From: Manduca sexta | Lineage: Eukaryota > Arthropoda > Insecta > Lepidoptera > Sphingidae | Direction of reading: 5' to 3' | DNA length: 64,000 nucleotides | Assembly: GCF_014839805.1 (NCBI RefSeq) | Contig: NC_051126.1 | Location: forward strand, 8,564,609 to 8,628,608 | Shown here: positions 46,025 through 58,500 of the stretch, one piece after another | How the letters are laid out: every line of letters starts with the position of its first letter | How positions within the stretch are numbered: position 1 is the stretch's first letter | Notes under the pieces: model-generated | What the model was told of the DNA's origin: nothing | What the model saw: only the letters and a program-made list of their open reading frames with translations | Databases searched by the model: none | Made by a program: the position numbers and the translations under genes

Positions 46025-48339
46025 GTTTGTTTCAGATAATGTGCAGATGTCACAACAAATACCAATAAGTATTCGGAAACACCAGTGAAATGTGCAAAAC
46101 AACCAAATTCCTACCGACTTCCCTTTTACAAATTAAATAATTAAAAACGAGAAAAAACATTATAGAATTATTAGAATATATATAGAATACATAGTATATA
46201 CAAACAATTAATATAATATTTATTTGATTCTATACAATGTATCAACAACAACGGTAGTTCAAATCAATTCATCAAATTGTAACTTAAATTATTGCAACTG
46301 AAGCTGCTATAGCGTAAGCTTACTTCGCAATATTGTTTTCCTCTATTTATACGTTTGCTATTGTGGTAAAATTATGGAGTTCATAATAGTTTTATGATAG
46401 TAGATATCCATAGATAAAATACATATGTAGGTGCGTATATGTATATGTATGCCGCGGTATCTCGTAAATTTGCGTCTACATATTTAATAGCCATGTATTG
46501 TTATACGGCGCGGCCGTAAGTATTAACCAATTATATGGTAGAGTATAGTAGTTTCTTTTCAGTTTTTCTAAATAATTCAGTTATTTAGTTAAATCTCAAT
46601 TGATACTGCTTCAAAAAAATTGGAAAAAAATATTCAATAAAAGCAATACAGTTGAAATAAAATAATTAATAACAACATGAAACTATATGTTAAGGTTAAA
46701 TAGTAACATTCACTAGGACACTACATCATATGAAATAAAAAAGCTGTTTTATTCAATCGGCATATATCCTAACAACAAGGGACATGGAGTAACAATACCC
46801 TATCGAAGGCGTCTTACTTTTATATACATGAGGAAAATGCTTTGTCTCTTTTACCAGTCTGATGTTCAAAGACTGGTTTCTCAATAATCATTAAATTCTT
46901 CTTGATAATATTAATCGCCTTAAAATCAAAGCTTGATTAAAAAAAACTGTAGCATCTATATGATTATTGTGTTGCACTATATTTTACGGTGGGGTGTTTA
47001 ATATCATGAAAAATTGAATTATTTCCACACATAAATATTTTTAAATGAATAAAATTACTAGCTATACATTGTTTTACGTTATTTATTTATATATATATTT
47101 ACCCTGGATCAACATGACGGTTTTGGAAAATGGTGTTTTTTTGTTTTTATTGCTTTGAAAGACAAGACGAGCTTGCCATGCACCCGCTTGATGGTTAGCG
47201 ATACGCTAAAAAGTAGAAACACCATCCAACACCTAGAATTACAAAGTATTGTTTAATATTCCACTGCGCCCCATCCTGGAATATGAGATGTCTAGTCTCA
47301 TTATGTCCAGTAGTTACAGTGGCTACTGGCGTTTTATTTAAGTTTGAATTATTATTCACGGGAGCCGAGATACGAGTACAATTAATTCTGACTTTATTCA
47401 GATTTATCACAAATCACAATTCAGGCTACCGGGCTAATGACTGCGAATAAATTGCGAAAAACCAATTACTACACCGGGAATAATTTGTCAAAACCCGTCA
47501 CTGTACAGCTTTTAAATTTATGTTTGTTGATGAAATCTAGATTTTAATTTGATTTATCATAATGATCAATCCGTTATCTCTCCTGCCTTTTTAATAGATT
47601 ATAGTTATCTTACCTATCATCAAGGTTTCCATAATTTGTTTTGTTAAACAAAGGTAATAGGTAAATATTTTTAGTTTTTACACCGTGAAGTAAAAAATCT
47701 TATAATTCATCTAAAGCAAAGAAGATGTTTCACTGTTGTATGGAATTAACAACGTGTTGGTACTAAGTTGGTACTTTATTTTAAAAGAAATGTTCTGTAG
47801 CAAACACACGATGTATAAGTATACATGTAAAACAAAAAGTACGTAAAAGCTATGTTTGCTACAAAAGGGCTCCAACTCAATATATGCTAGTAATAAAGCG
47901 GTGGTGTTCCGTTGGGCCGTTTTATTATGGTGATGTCACGGGCGCCATAAACAAAATGCGTGTCTGGTTATTAAATACTATTTACATAATCATATACATA
48001 ATACAAGTAAGGGTTTAGTGTCTATTTTCAAAAGATTTCTTTTTTTTTAAATAAAATATATGAAAATTAAATAAAAAAAATATCCACAAAATAATGTTTT
48101 TCTCAAAGTGACGTTAATTTAACAATATTTTTTTATAGTTATAGCGTAAAATAAAACACATCTTTTACAACAAAAACATAATGATAAAACAGGTTTTTAT
48201 AAAAAAATAATACATAATGATAAAAACACATTATTTTTTTATCTTTCAAGTATCATTAAAATACTTACCAATATTATTCAATACAAAAAATAACCAACAA
48301 CACACATAAGTCATCAGTCATCACCAACACAGTGTCAAT

Positions 48340-48560
48340 ACACGAGTTCAGCCAGTTTACGGAACATTAGCCGAAAGTGCTGATAGACATGATACGTCAC
48401 CTCTCTGCGACGCGCCGAGGGAGACTGTGGAAACTGGTAAACGTGGAATGAATCCCGGACGAGAGCCTTCGAATTCTGTGAAAGTTTGTTTACATTGAGA
48501 TGCGGTGCAGCGGCGCAGCTCGGCGCAGCGGTGTAGGGAGGTGATACGCATAATTTTCTT
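48340..48560. promoter_or_regulatory. CpG-rich patch, possible promoter or non-coding exon
   Basis: It contains many CpGs (GCGACGCGCCGAGGG, GCAGCGGCGCAGCTCGGCG) in otherwise AT-rich DNA, and no recognisable protein. On the minus strand it lies upstream of the cyclase gene, whose first coding exon has an acceptor in front of it, so a distant non-coding first exon could be here. This is inference from composition and position only. Confidence 0.25.
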
Positions 48561-48689
48561 TCTTCTAAAGATGTTTCGCCTATTGTAGATGGTGTATAAT
48601 ATTATGTTGTTTCGAGCGCCGGTAAAGGGCAAAAAGAAAGAAGACCTTGCAGAGTTTTGCCATTTAAAACTGCACGTTGGTAAAGGCCG

Positions 48690-48925
48690 CCATTAATACT
48701 GGCACTATGTTAGGGTATATACCCATCCACCACGATGACCTACTGCAAGATGGCAGACTTCACATACCCCTGAGATTCTAAATTATTTTATAAATATCTT
48801 AGGAGTGTAGGTTTTCTTACAATGTTCCCTTCACCGAAAGCGAGCGATAATTGGCAAAGAATACACATGCACCTTCATAAAGAGATGAGATCTTACTCAA
48901 GTCTTGGGATTTGACTTATCAAACC
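48690..48925 (-). mobile_element. SINE family D, degenerate copy
   Basis: The complement contains TCGGTGAAGGGAACATTGTA, CCTACACTCCTAAG and TGTGAAGTCTGCCATC, the family D order with many changes. Confidence 0.6.
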
Positions 48926-49409
48926 TCGCCCGCTGTAAAGTTATTAACATACGTAGTTACATAGTTTTGCAAACACAAACACAGAAACAACTCCGCGGAA
49001 TACTTAAGTAAACTTATTCAGCTGAAGATTTCTATCCGCCCTATTAGGTACAGGACTCTAATATGTTCTTAGGACTTGAGAATTGGCAGGCACCGCTCGA
49101 TCGTAATACGAATTAGTAACTTAATTAATCTAAATTGTAGTAATTTAACAATAATTGCATAAAACTTTTATGTATAATTTGTAATTATAGGCTAAGACTC
49201 ATTAATTTGACAGATCTGCTTTGTTCGAAGTTTCCAAGCCTTTTTCATCAGTCCATTTTCACTCTCTTAATAATGGTGCTGCTTAAACGTTTTTAATCGT
49301 ATGTGTGCTACGAGGAATCTACTAGGTTTGTGAATATTCGTTTTTAAGATTTTTATATTATTGAATAAATATAGTTACAACACAAAATTAAACAATATAA
49401 AAGGGATAT

Positions 49410-49415
49410 TTTATT
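49410..49415 (-). terminator. Poly(A) signal overlapping the galactokinase stop codon
   Basis: The minus strand reads GTT TAA TAAAATATCCC: AATAAA begins at the second base of the TAA stop. A GT-rich stretch (TTTTGTGTTG) lies about 30 bases further on. If used, the 3' untranslated region would be only some 15-25 bases. Confidence 0.6.
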
Positions 49416-49524
49416 AAACTTTTATCAAACGGGCACCGTCGGTCGGCTGACAAACGAAGAATGTTGGATTTTTGTACTGCGATAATATAAGATTTTTCAG
49501 ATTTCCAACCTCACTTTTTTGTAC
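49414..49524 (-). CDS. Galk: Galactokinase exon 8 (last)
   Basis: After the acceptor TTGTTCACAG it encodes [36 protein letters not shown] and a stop (residues 355-390). [16 protein letters not shown] aligns with TFYLSQAADGAKVLCL of human GALK1. Confidence 0.92.
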   Translation of the reverse strand, partial: VQKSEVGNLKNLILSQYKNPTFFVCQPTDGARLIKV

Positions 49525-52500
49525 CTGTGAACAAAGCTTGTTATAATACTTTAAGAAAAATACAATTTGGAGGTAAGTATTTCTTGTTATTATATTATTG
49601 GGTGGGATCGTGGACAATGGACTCATTAGTAATGGTAGAGTAGTCGAGACATATATTAGACAGACGTATTCTTCAGTGAAGACCGAGTTATGCCGGCGTC
49701 TTAGTGAAGTATAGCAGAAGTTAGACGCAATACGGCATTGAATACTTCTTCGTTTTCATCTGCCGAGAAACACTAGATTACTGTGCAACTGACAGTTACT
49801 TCAGCAACATCACTAGTATAGTGTTTTTCGGCAACAAATTTACAGAGTCTGTGCAATGTCTACAAAAAATACTTTACATGCTCTGTATTTATTTCACTGT
49901 GCCGTAAATGTGAACATCTGTTTGTTTTATGTTGACAAGCCACGTTTTAATATAAATTGCTATAAGTAAATACAACTTCACCTCATCAATGTCCAGCTTC
50001 ACAAACTACCCGCTTGTGCGACAGCGACTAACATTTATGGGCAGTTTACTTTAAAACTGGATCGTAATATAAATTTATATGCTAGGTTTATGAGACTTAA
50101 AACTTTCAAAATTTTGTGTAAATCTGAAATTATTTAGATAGGTACAAGAAATCCATGTGATATAATATTTGTTATATCTACCCATATTTCGAGACTAATC
50201 AACTATAGTGCAAAAATGACTTACAATTACAATTATTAGTCAAATTAAACATCGACTAACTAATTTTCGAACTCTAGATCGATCAGTTCATTTTGTCAGT
50301 CTCTGTGGTTCATACCAGAGCAATAGCGCATCCCCCGAAGCCACCGCCAGTCATCCTCGCGCCATACACGCCAGTAGCTCCTCTCAGGATGTTGACCAAC
50401 TGATCCAGTTCGGGACACGACACCTCCATTAACTTGCTTAGGGAGTCGTGCGATTGGTAGAATAACTCGCCAGTCTAAAAAATAATAAAGTAGTGTAACC
50501 GAAGATAGTCCGGTTTCTAACAAGGCCCACCATTTGTGTTTGGTATTTTTTTTTGTGGTAATGCAAAAACTTACTACGATTTTGTTATAAGTATTTTTTG
50601 ATTATTAAATTGAATATTAGTTGATAATATATTGCAATTTAGTCAAACGTTTTTCTTTATATTTTTACTTGAAACAATTTTATGAAGATCTTAAAAATTA
50701 GCTAGACCTAGGCTCGCGGCTCCGCCGGCATAAACTTGTTTTCCGGGATAAAAGTTTCACTTTATATATTCCCAGGATAATAGGATCCTATATTTAATTG
50801 ACACTTCTAGCAATACATCGATGAAAACTATACTCAATTCTATATAGAATATTACCGACGATAATTCTAAAAACTGTTGTTTTGGCTGCCGTTGCTCTAT
50901 AAAGACGTTCTTCAAAATCTATGATATACAGAAATCAGTCTTTAAATTATTATTATAAATGTATGATTTTGGCGTGAGTGAAGTGGATCACCTAATGATG
51001 GGTGACTGATTACAACTGCACAAAACAACTGATCTAAAGGAATAGTCGTTGCGTTTCCGAGCTTCACTAAAACAATATTACCAGAGCAACGGGGATATTG
51101 AACCCATTACACTAGTTATCAATATAATTTGATGCCAGTATAAACCTAGAAGCTTTCTACATTTGTTGGATTTTGTATAGATCCTGTTGAATAAAACTTG
51201 ATTTTATTTCTTACTCTTTTAAAGTCCTTTTTGCCAAGAATCTTTCCCACTTCTTCCGTCCTGCTTATTTCCTCGATGACGTGTTGGGCTCGTTTAATTA
51301 CCAGCTCGTCACATCCAAGCCGTTTTAGTACTAAAACATAAACAAGATTGAATTCAAACAACCTTAGAAATAAATATCTGTGCTAAACTGTCGTCAGAAT
51401 AATAGCGGTACAAAACAACGAAAACTTTTTCCAAATATGAAACTTATGTCATATTTCTAACTTCTAAAAGAAATCTCGTGTATTTGTTTAAGTATTTGAT
51501 GGCCGAATGATTCTACACTACGTATATTAGCTGGTATTGAGGATATTGTTACAATGAAAAATGATATGATATATAAATTCTAAATTAATGGACAATATAT
51601 TTACGTGTAATTTACGTAGAATCTTTTGATAGGATTAAATTAATTTAATATGCTAAGCTTGTATGTTTAGCGTTTCTCGCACATCATTATTGTTTTAGAT
51701 ATTAATATCTAATTTATTGCACTTTTCCGTATTTAATTATTTTTAACTTCCTCATTCTTTATCTATTTTATGAGAGTTATTTACTCTTAACCCGCCAACC
51801 CTAGGTATAGTATAATCCATGGAGGTCTAACAGATCTAAGCTATTATATTTAATTAGGAATATATTATGACATCAGAGATAAAGAAACAGTCTTTAAATC
51901 GAATCAAATACACGATATACAAGGTGTTGTTTTGCATCCCCGCCATATTTGAGGAGTCCATTGTAATGAGTACACATAATCATCTAATAATACAATGTAA
52001 GTACCTAATACCTCAAACTGGAATCCGAATATGTGATTAAATTATTTTACGATGATTTAGCATTAAGGTGGTAGCTCAAGGTCCATTTTCATACATTTTG
52101 TTTCGGCTTTAATCTGGGTAACTAAACAAGTATTGGCAAGTAAAGAATTTAAATTCACGTCTAGTTAGTGATTAGTTCTCGCAGTTGAAGAAAAATGTAA
52201 AAATAATTAATAATCATGGATATTTCTGCCTTTAAAATTTCGTCATATTAAATTTTAAAGGCCGAAATATCCATGATTATTAATTATTTTACATTTTCTT
52301 CAACTGCGAGAACTAATCACTAACTAGACGTGAATTTAAATTCTTTACTTGCCAATACTTGTTTAGTTACCCAGATTAAAGCCGAAACAAAATGTATGAA
52401 AATGGACCTTGAGCTACCACCTTAACCCCAACGAACGTCGAAATAGGACCCCACGGCAACGCGAATAGCTCATACACACACGGACGGCACCAGCTGTTTG

Positions 52501-55500
52501 TAATCGACACGACTAGTCGCCGGCGGCCACAGCTTGCGTCAAAGCACTTTGTATGTGTGTGTGCTGTATGGCGCGAAAATCACCGACGCCACACGGGATG
52601 GGTTCGGGGTAACTGCCATTACACGTGTGGTTTTATTTTTATTCGATAATTATTTTTTAAAGGTGTAATTTTTTGTACTTATTTTTTCATTGATTCGTGT
52701 TTTATAAGAGGAGTATACCAACCTCAGTAAATATGGTGGGGATGCAAATCAACAACTTGGATAGGTACTTACAAAAGGCTATGTCTAGACTCTAGGTCAC
52801 AGATGTCAACTCTACTTTTTTAAAACATAATATCAAAAAAAAATCTTTTATCCAGTTGAGGTGCAATTTGAGATTTTAATTTTAATTAAAGATCTAATAC
52901 AGCATTCTTTGACTTATAAATAAAATACAATTATTCATATTGCATATGTCGTTTAAAAAATGCGTAAGTAAGATGTTTATAGTCTCAAGAACGCTTCGGT
53001 AAAAGAAAATGCATTACTAGGTTTTTGAAATATTTTGTACCCCGCCCGGTGAGCAACCAATCAACCCACAGTCTATCTTAATGATTAATGTGCATGGCAA
53101 TAGGGAAATAATTAAATTTTCTACATTAAATTTAGTTACCCGAAAAATATGCAAAATTTCCTTTTTACCTTCCTCATGTTTAATTTAATAAACTACAGCA
53201 TTTTATATCACGAAGCAATTCGTCATAAAATATCATAAGTTTACTAAGTTATATGTCTCTCGTTTAGTTCCAGTAGAAAGGGCACTGTAGCCAATGTAAA
53301 TACTTTGCATATGAGACTTAATATCTAGTATATTGACATGAGAAGCGAACGCTGAGAAGCGTAACGAAGTACATTGTAATTCAATGTTGTTACTGTGATG
53401 TTACTGGTTACGGTTTGTGACGCTTAAATACCATCAGACAAGCGTCTTACGTATCTTTTTATTTATTTGTATAAAATAATGTGAATATTACTTCAACTGT
53501 CTATAGAATCAATCTAAGTGGAACCACAACAAACTTGATGATTCTTTAATATTTTATTGGAAACAAACATTCGTAGAAATATATTTTTAACAATTCTGTA
53601 TCCAATATAAATAACATTTTCAAAACAAAATATTTGCAATGGTGTTACTTAGCCCTACCCTATTCAAAGAATTGACGTTAATTTTATGTGCTTCAATTCA
53701 GTTTTCGAGAAAATCTGATGCGAATATAATCAAATGTTTTAGTTCCAAGTTCGTGTTTGATTTGATTCGCACCGATCATGCTATATAACTACGCCATCAA
53801 AGCAATCGTAATCTATGTATACCAATCTATACTATTATGTATAAATCTGAAGAGTTTGTTTGTTTGAACACGCTTATCTCAGGAACTACTAGTTCGAATT
53901 TAAAAATTATTATAGTATTCGATAGCTTATTTATAGAGGAAGGCTATATAAAATTATACTATGACCATAAGAGTTTAGCATCAACGACAAATGTTACAAA
54001 AGCGGGGAAAATTATTCCTTTTGAGAGTTTCCATTGCATGCGCTGCGTGAATGGTTAAAGTAACGCCACAATCATGAGAGAAACAAAGTCCCCCGCCGCA
54101 TCTCTCTGCCTATTTGAAGGCAATAAACTCAAAAATCACCCAATGGATTTCTATAAAATTTGGTATGGAGATAGTTTAGCACCCTGAGAAAGACCATAGG
54201 CTACTTTCTATTTCAGGAATATACTTATATAGCTGAACTTATATCCCGGTACTGATTCATCTAGTACAATATCTGGATTTTAAACCACAAGCATCTTCTA
54301 TCAAGGAGGAAGTCCTTTTAAATAACTTTTCTAAACAGTAATGTTCAACTCGGAACAGTATCCAAAAGAATACATGAGTATAAATTATATTGTTCGGATT
54401 TATATTTTGTTAATCTAATTACCAACTATGTTTGTCAGAAGATAGAAGGATGATATGAGTGATGTGGAATAATAGGTAAACAAAATAATGTAATAAGCGC
54501 TGTCAAATAAACTGAAAACAAACTTTGTTTACCTAAAAGAGATTTGTTTATTTATTAGAAACAACAATAATAATTTTCGTATGTTGCTAATGAAATTTTA
54601 ATAATAAGTACTAAAAGATACGATCTGATAATACACGTACAATATGTAATGCCGATGGCCTATTGCAAGTAGTCATATTGTTGCGTAAATAACAAATAAC
54701 CAAACAACGTTTAACAAAAAAATTAAAGCATACTTATTATATAATTTTATTATACGTATATTCTGACATGCTTCCAAATTTACTATAATAATTCTCTCTA
54801 AAATTTGAGACCTGCAAGTCTTCGTTTACACTTGAGGTATTCTTAGAATTACTTAAACTTTGACAGCTATTCAAAAATTCTTTCAAACAGGATTATAACA
54901 GAAATGAAAGTTGTGTTCATACCTAGAGTTACACCCATAAAAGTCCCAGCACCTAGGGCGTATTCATTAAAGTAGTCCGAGGAAAGAGAACTTCACTAGT
55001 TTATTAATTATTTCAACAATAATTATTAACCAAAAAGTAGGTCAGAAACACTCCTACTTGGGACTGACATTGAGTTGGTAGCTGGACAGACTCTCACATA
55101 TGAGAGAGCTACTGAATTGGTAGATACATTTTTATTACCTTCAATGTCATCTCGTTTGGCTCCTCGTAGTGAAGGCAAGCCTAGCTTATCAGCTGCCTCT
55201 TGACACTGGGCTCGTCGTTGTGGATACTCGCTGCCTGTCAGTTGATGCTTCACGTTTGAGTTGATTACTAGCAGAGCCACATCATCAGTCTCCAGAGGCA
55301 CTTGCTCTGCTTCTAATGATCTAAAACAGCAGTTCTTTCTTGTATGAAACAAGTTAATAAATGGTAATAAGTATTTTGTGTGTATTGTTACGTACAGGCT
55401 GTGGTATTTAATTTTTGGTAGTAATACGATTGTTTTTACGTCTAGGAAAATAGTCTAAAATCTTATATGTAATAGATCCAGTGAATTACATCACTATTGG

Positions 55501-58500
55501 ACAGTATGTACTTATGCTGTTTCGCAATTTCACATTGTACATGCATTTACATTGTGTACAATGAACGCCAAAAAATCCTCAATTCCAAATTTAACTGCAT
55601 ACAATGTACTTTATTTTAATTAAACTTCTACGTCGAATGTCTCTGTCGGTGTTTTTTGGTGGCACACATTTGCCACGCCAGCGAAAACTACTAAAATTAG
55701 TTTTCGCTCGCGGATAACACATATGCATTGGAGTAAATACTTTTTCTAATGTAATTTTTTGATAAATTTAAGAATGGCTGGATACTAATAGACATATCCA
55801 AAACGTCCTAACAATATCCAACAGATTCCCAGATAAGCTAGAACTTTTTAGTAGTACTACGTCGCTGGTACCCATACGTATACAAACATAGCATCACACC
55901 TTTTTCTTTTTCAGAGACAGGCAGAAGTACACCTCTCCTTACGTCACAGGCCCACGTAATAAAGAAGGATTGTATGGCTATTTGCAGTGCCCAATAACAA
56001 ACTCCGGATTTACAATAAAACCCAATACCCTATGATCAAACACGGTAAATTAACATCAAATAATTCACAAGCGAACGCCTACAACAAACTTTTGGCATCA
56101 AATTATGTGGGTAGATAGCGAAGAAATTTGCCACGTCTGGATTACAATATTTTACACCCTCATATTGTCTTATATATCTTTTAGCAGCTTCGTGTTGTAT
56201 ATGTCGTCCTTAATTAAACGGAATGGAGGACTCTGTGTTAATTTCATGCTTAGGACTAGTTCTTGTCTACCAATCTCACAATAAAATTGCTTTGATCGCT
56301 CAAACGATCGTTAGCCAATTAAGGCCACTAACTTTTTTTCGTGATATTTTGCGTAAATTACCTAACACATCGCATTTTATATTAGTTGGTACTTCCTTAG
56401 TTTGAATAATAGTGACACTCAAACCGATGATATCAGAATATATAACAACAGTCAACTCTCTCTATTCCTTGCAACCTCTGGCGATTTTAAAATTCCTACT
56501 CATGTAGTCACTGGTTTTAGTCTTATTAATGATTAATATATGAAAAGTTTTTATGCTTATGTCGACTTCAATCCAGCAATGTATCCTGAATATATCTAGT
56601 CATTAAAAATAAAAAATTGGTCGACAAAATAAATAAAAAAACCCACCTGCAGTCAATAAGTAAGGCGTGCTCCCTTTTGCCCATTGTCACGATGTATTGA
56701 TCCATTATTCCGCATGGCATTCCAGGAAATTCGTGTTCGGCCTTTTGACACAGCTTAGCTTTTTCAACCAGCCTGAAAATATAATTTACCTTTCGTAGAA
56801 ATGTTTCCAAAACGCACGTTGAAAAATTGCATACAAAAGGTTTTTGTATGCTTAGAATAAGTCGTTTTATTGGGATTAATGGAGGTTAACACGTAACTGA
56901 CGATTAAGTCTCTCGATCAATCAAAATTAAATACTCTGAGTAATGTTTTTTTGGGATAATTTAAGCTGATTAGAATTTTGATTGTCACATTCAAATAAAA
57001 AAACTTTAAACAGGATTTAGGTTGCCGAACTTATATTCGTCCCGTACTGATCATATGCATGACTATAGCGAAAGTACATTTCTGGATTACTAAGTAATCT
57101 ATTAGAAGAGTCGAATCTTACCTATTGCAATGGAACAATTTATTTAAACACGATATTTTTACACATAATTTACTATAATATGTATAAATAACTGAAATCA
57201 ACACCAGTTTGCAATAACGAATTAAGTCCAAATTCTTTGTTATCAGGACACAGTAAAAATATTACCAATATAAAAAAAATTCAAAATTACGCACCCAACT
57301 GTCACTCCAGTAAGTCCCTCAAGGAATGTAAATATAGCAACTTCAATAGAAGCGCTACTGGATAAGCCCGCTCCCATGGGAACATCAGACACTATGACAG
57401 CGTCGAAACCATCCACCACATCTAAAAAAAACAAACAAACATTGAATTGAACATGATCATGAAGCGGCGATACCCTAGTCAGAAAAGGAACGCACTGCCA
57501 AGACGAAAGTCGGCAGTCGTCTGTTGTCGATTCAAATTCTCGTACCTCTGACTTTTCGCAAATTATGTCTGTTAAAGATCTAGAAATATAATTTTTTATG
57601 ATCACTTCTGCTTACATTTTCTTCAGCGGAAAGACTATCATTAGAGATGGTTTTCCTTTAGAAAAGTCTTCGCATTTCGCTACTGTAAACATTTATTATA
57701 TGTTTGCCTTCTAGATTGTTAAAAAATAAACACGGCTCATTAGTTGTCAAACAATCAAAGGAACAATAAATATACATGTTTCAATAAATATTTATCTAAT
57801 TAATTGAAACAAAATCAATATACTATTATATGTAGTGTAAATATTAATATAATGTCTTGAAAACTGAACTTTATTCTTAAAATAATATGAATACGGTAAC
57901 GCAGTATTAAAAAAACAAATTTTATAAAAGGAAGAAAATGACTGTCGGATGAAGTTTATTATTGAAGATTATAACCGAATTACTTTATTTATTTTATGAT
58001 ACAATTGTATTACATAGCGGCGGTATGTTTGATCTTTATTAGTTTATTATGCTGTAAACAAATGACCGTGGTAACAAAGAAAATACTTTGTAAATACTTT
58101 TCAGTGCTCAGCCATTATTTACAGAGCGTCATTATATATGGATCAATGGAAGTGCCACATGAAGGGAAAAGGAACGGCAGTGTTAAATTACTCTAGAGAG
58201 GGTACATATACAAACACAGTATCTAACTTTATAAAAAATACATGTTGCTAAATGGAGACGTGTAAATATTTAATGAATTCCACGTTTTAAGAATAAGGCA
58301 TTTTTAAAAGAAGGGTATTCAACGTGCTTTATACATTTAAGTATTTGCAGGAGCCTTAAGCCATTTTGTAATCTTAATCGTTATGTAACTTTCCGTTTGC
58401 CTATAAGATTGTGGTTCCAGAAATCGCTAGTGGTTTCTGAAATGGTTTTTCTTTAATTAAAGTCTCTTACAATTTATAACGTACTTAAGTGAGGCCGCTT

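Larger units (their letters stand above)
33499..49409. other. Intergenic region between cyclase and galactokinase genes
   Basis: About 16 kb contain no coding sequence I can recognise. They hold Helitrons, SINEs, family-B repeats, fold-back elements, MITEs and a LINE scrap. A CpG-rich patch at 48340-48560 stands out against AT-rich surroundings and could be a promoter or non-coding first exon. Stretches 35.4-36.0, 42.0-43.9, 44.3-45.4 and 46.1-48.3 kb show only AT-rich sequence. Confidence 0.6.
51331..55138. other. Galactokinase intron 5
   Basis: About 3.8 kb, holding the 840-bp inverted-repeat element with a nested fold-back element (51920-52759) and a Helitron (53826-54235). The remainder shows nothing. 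Confidence 0.8.
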
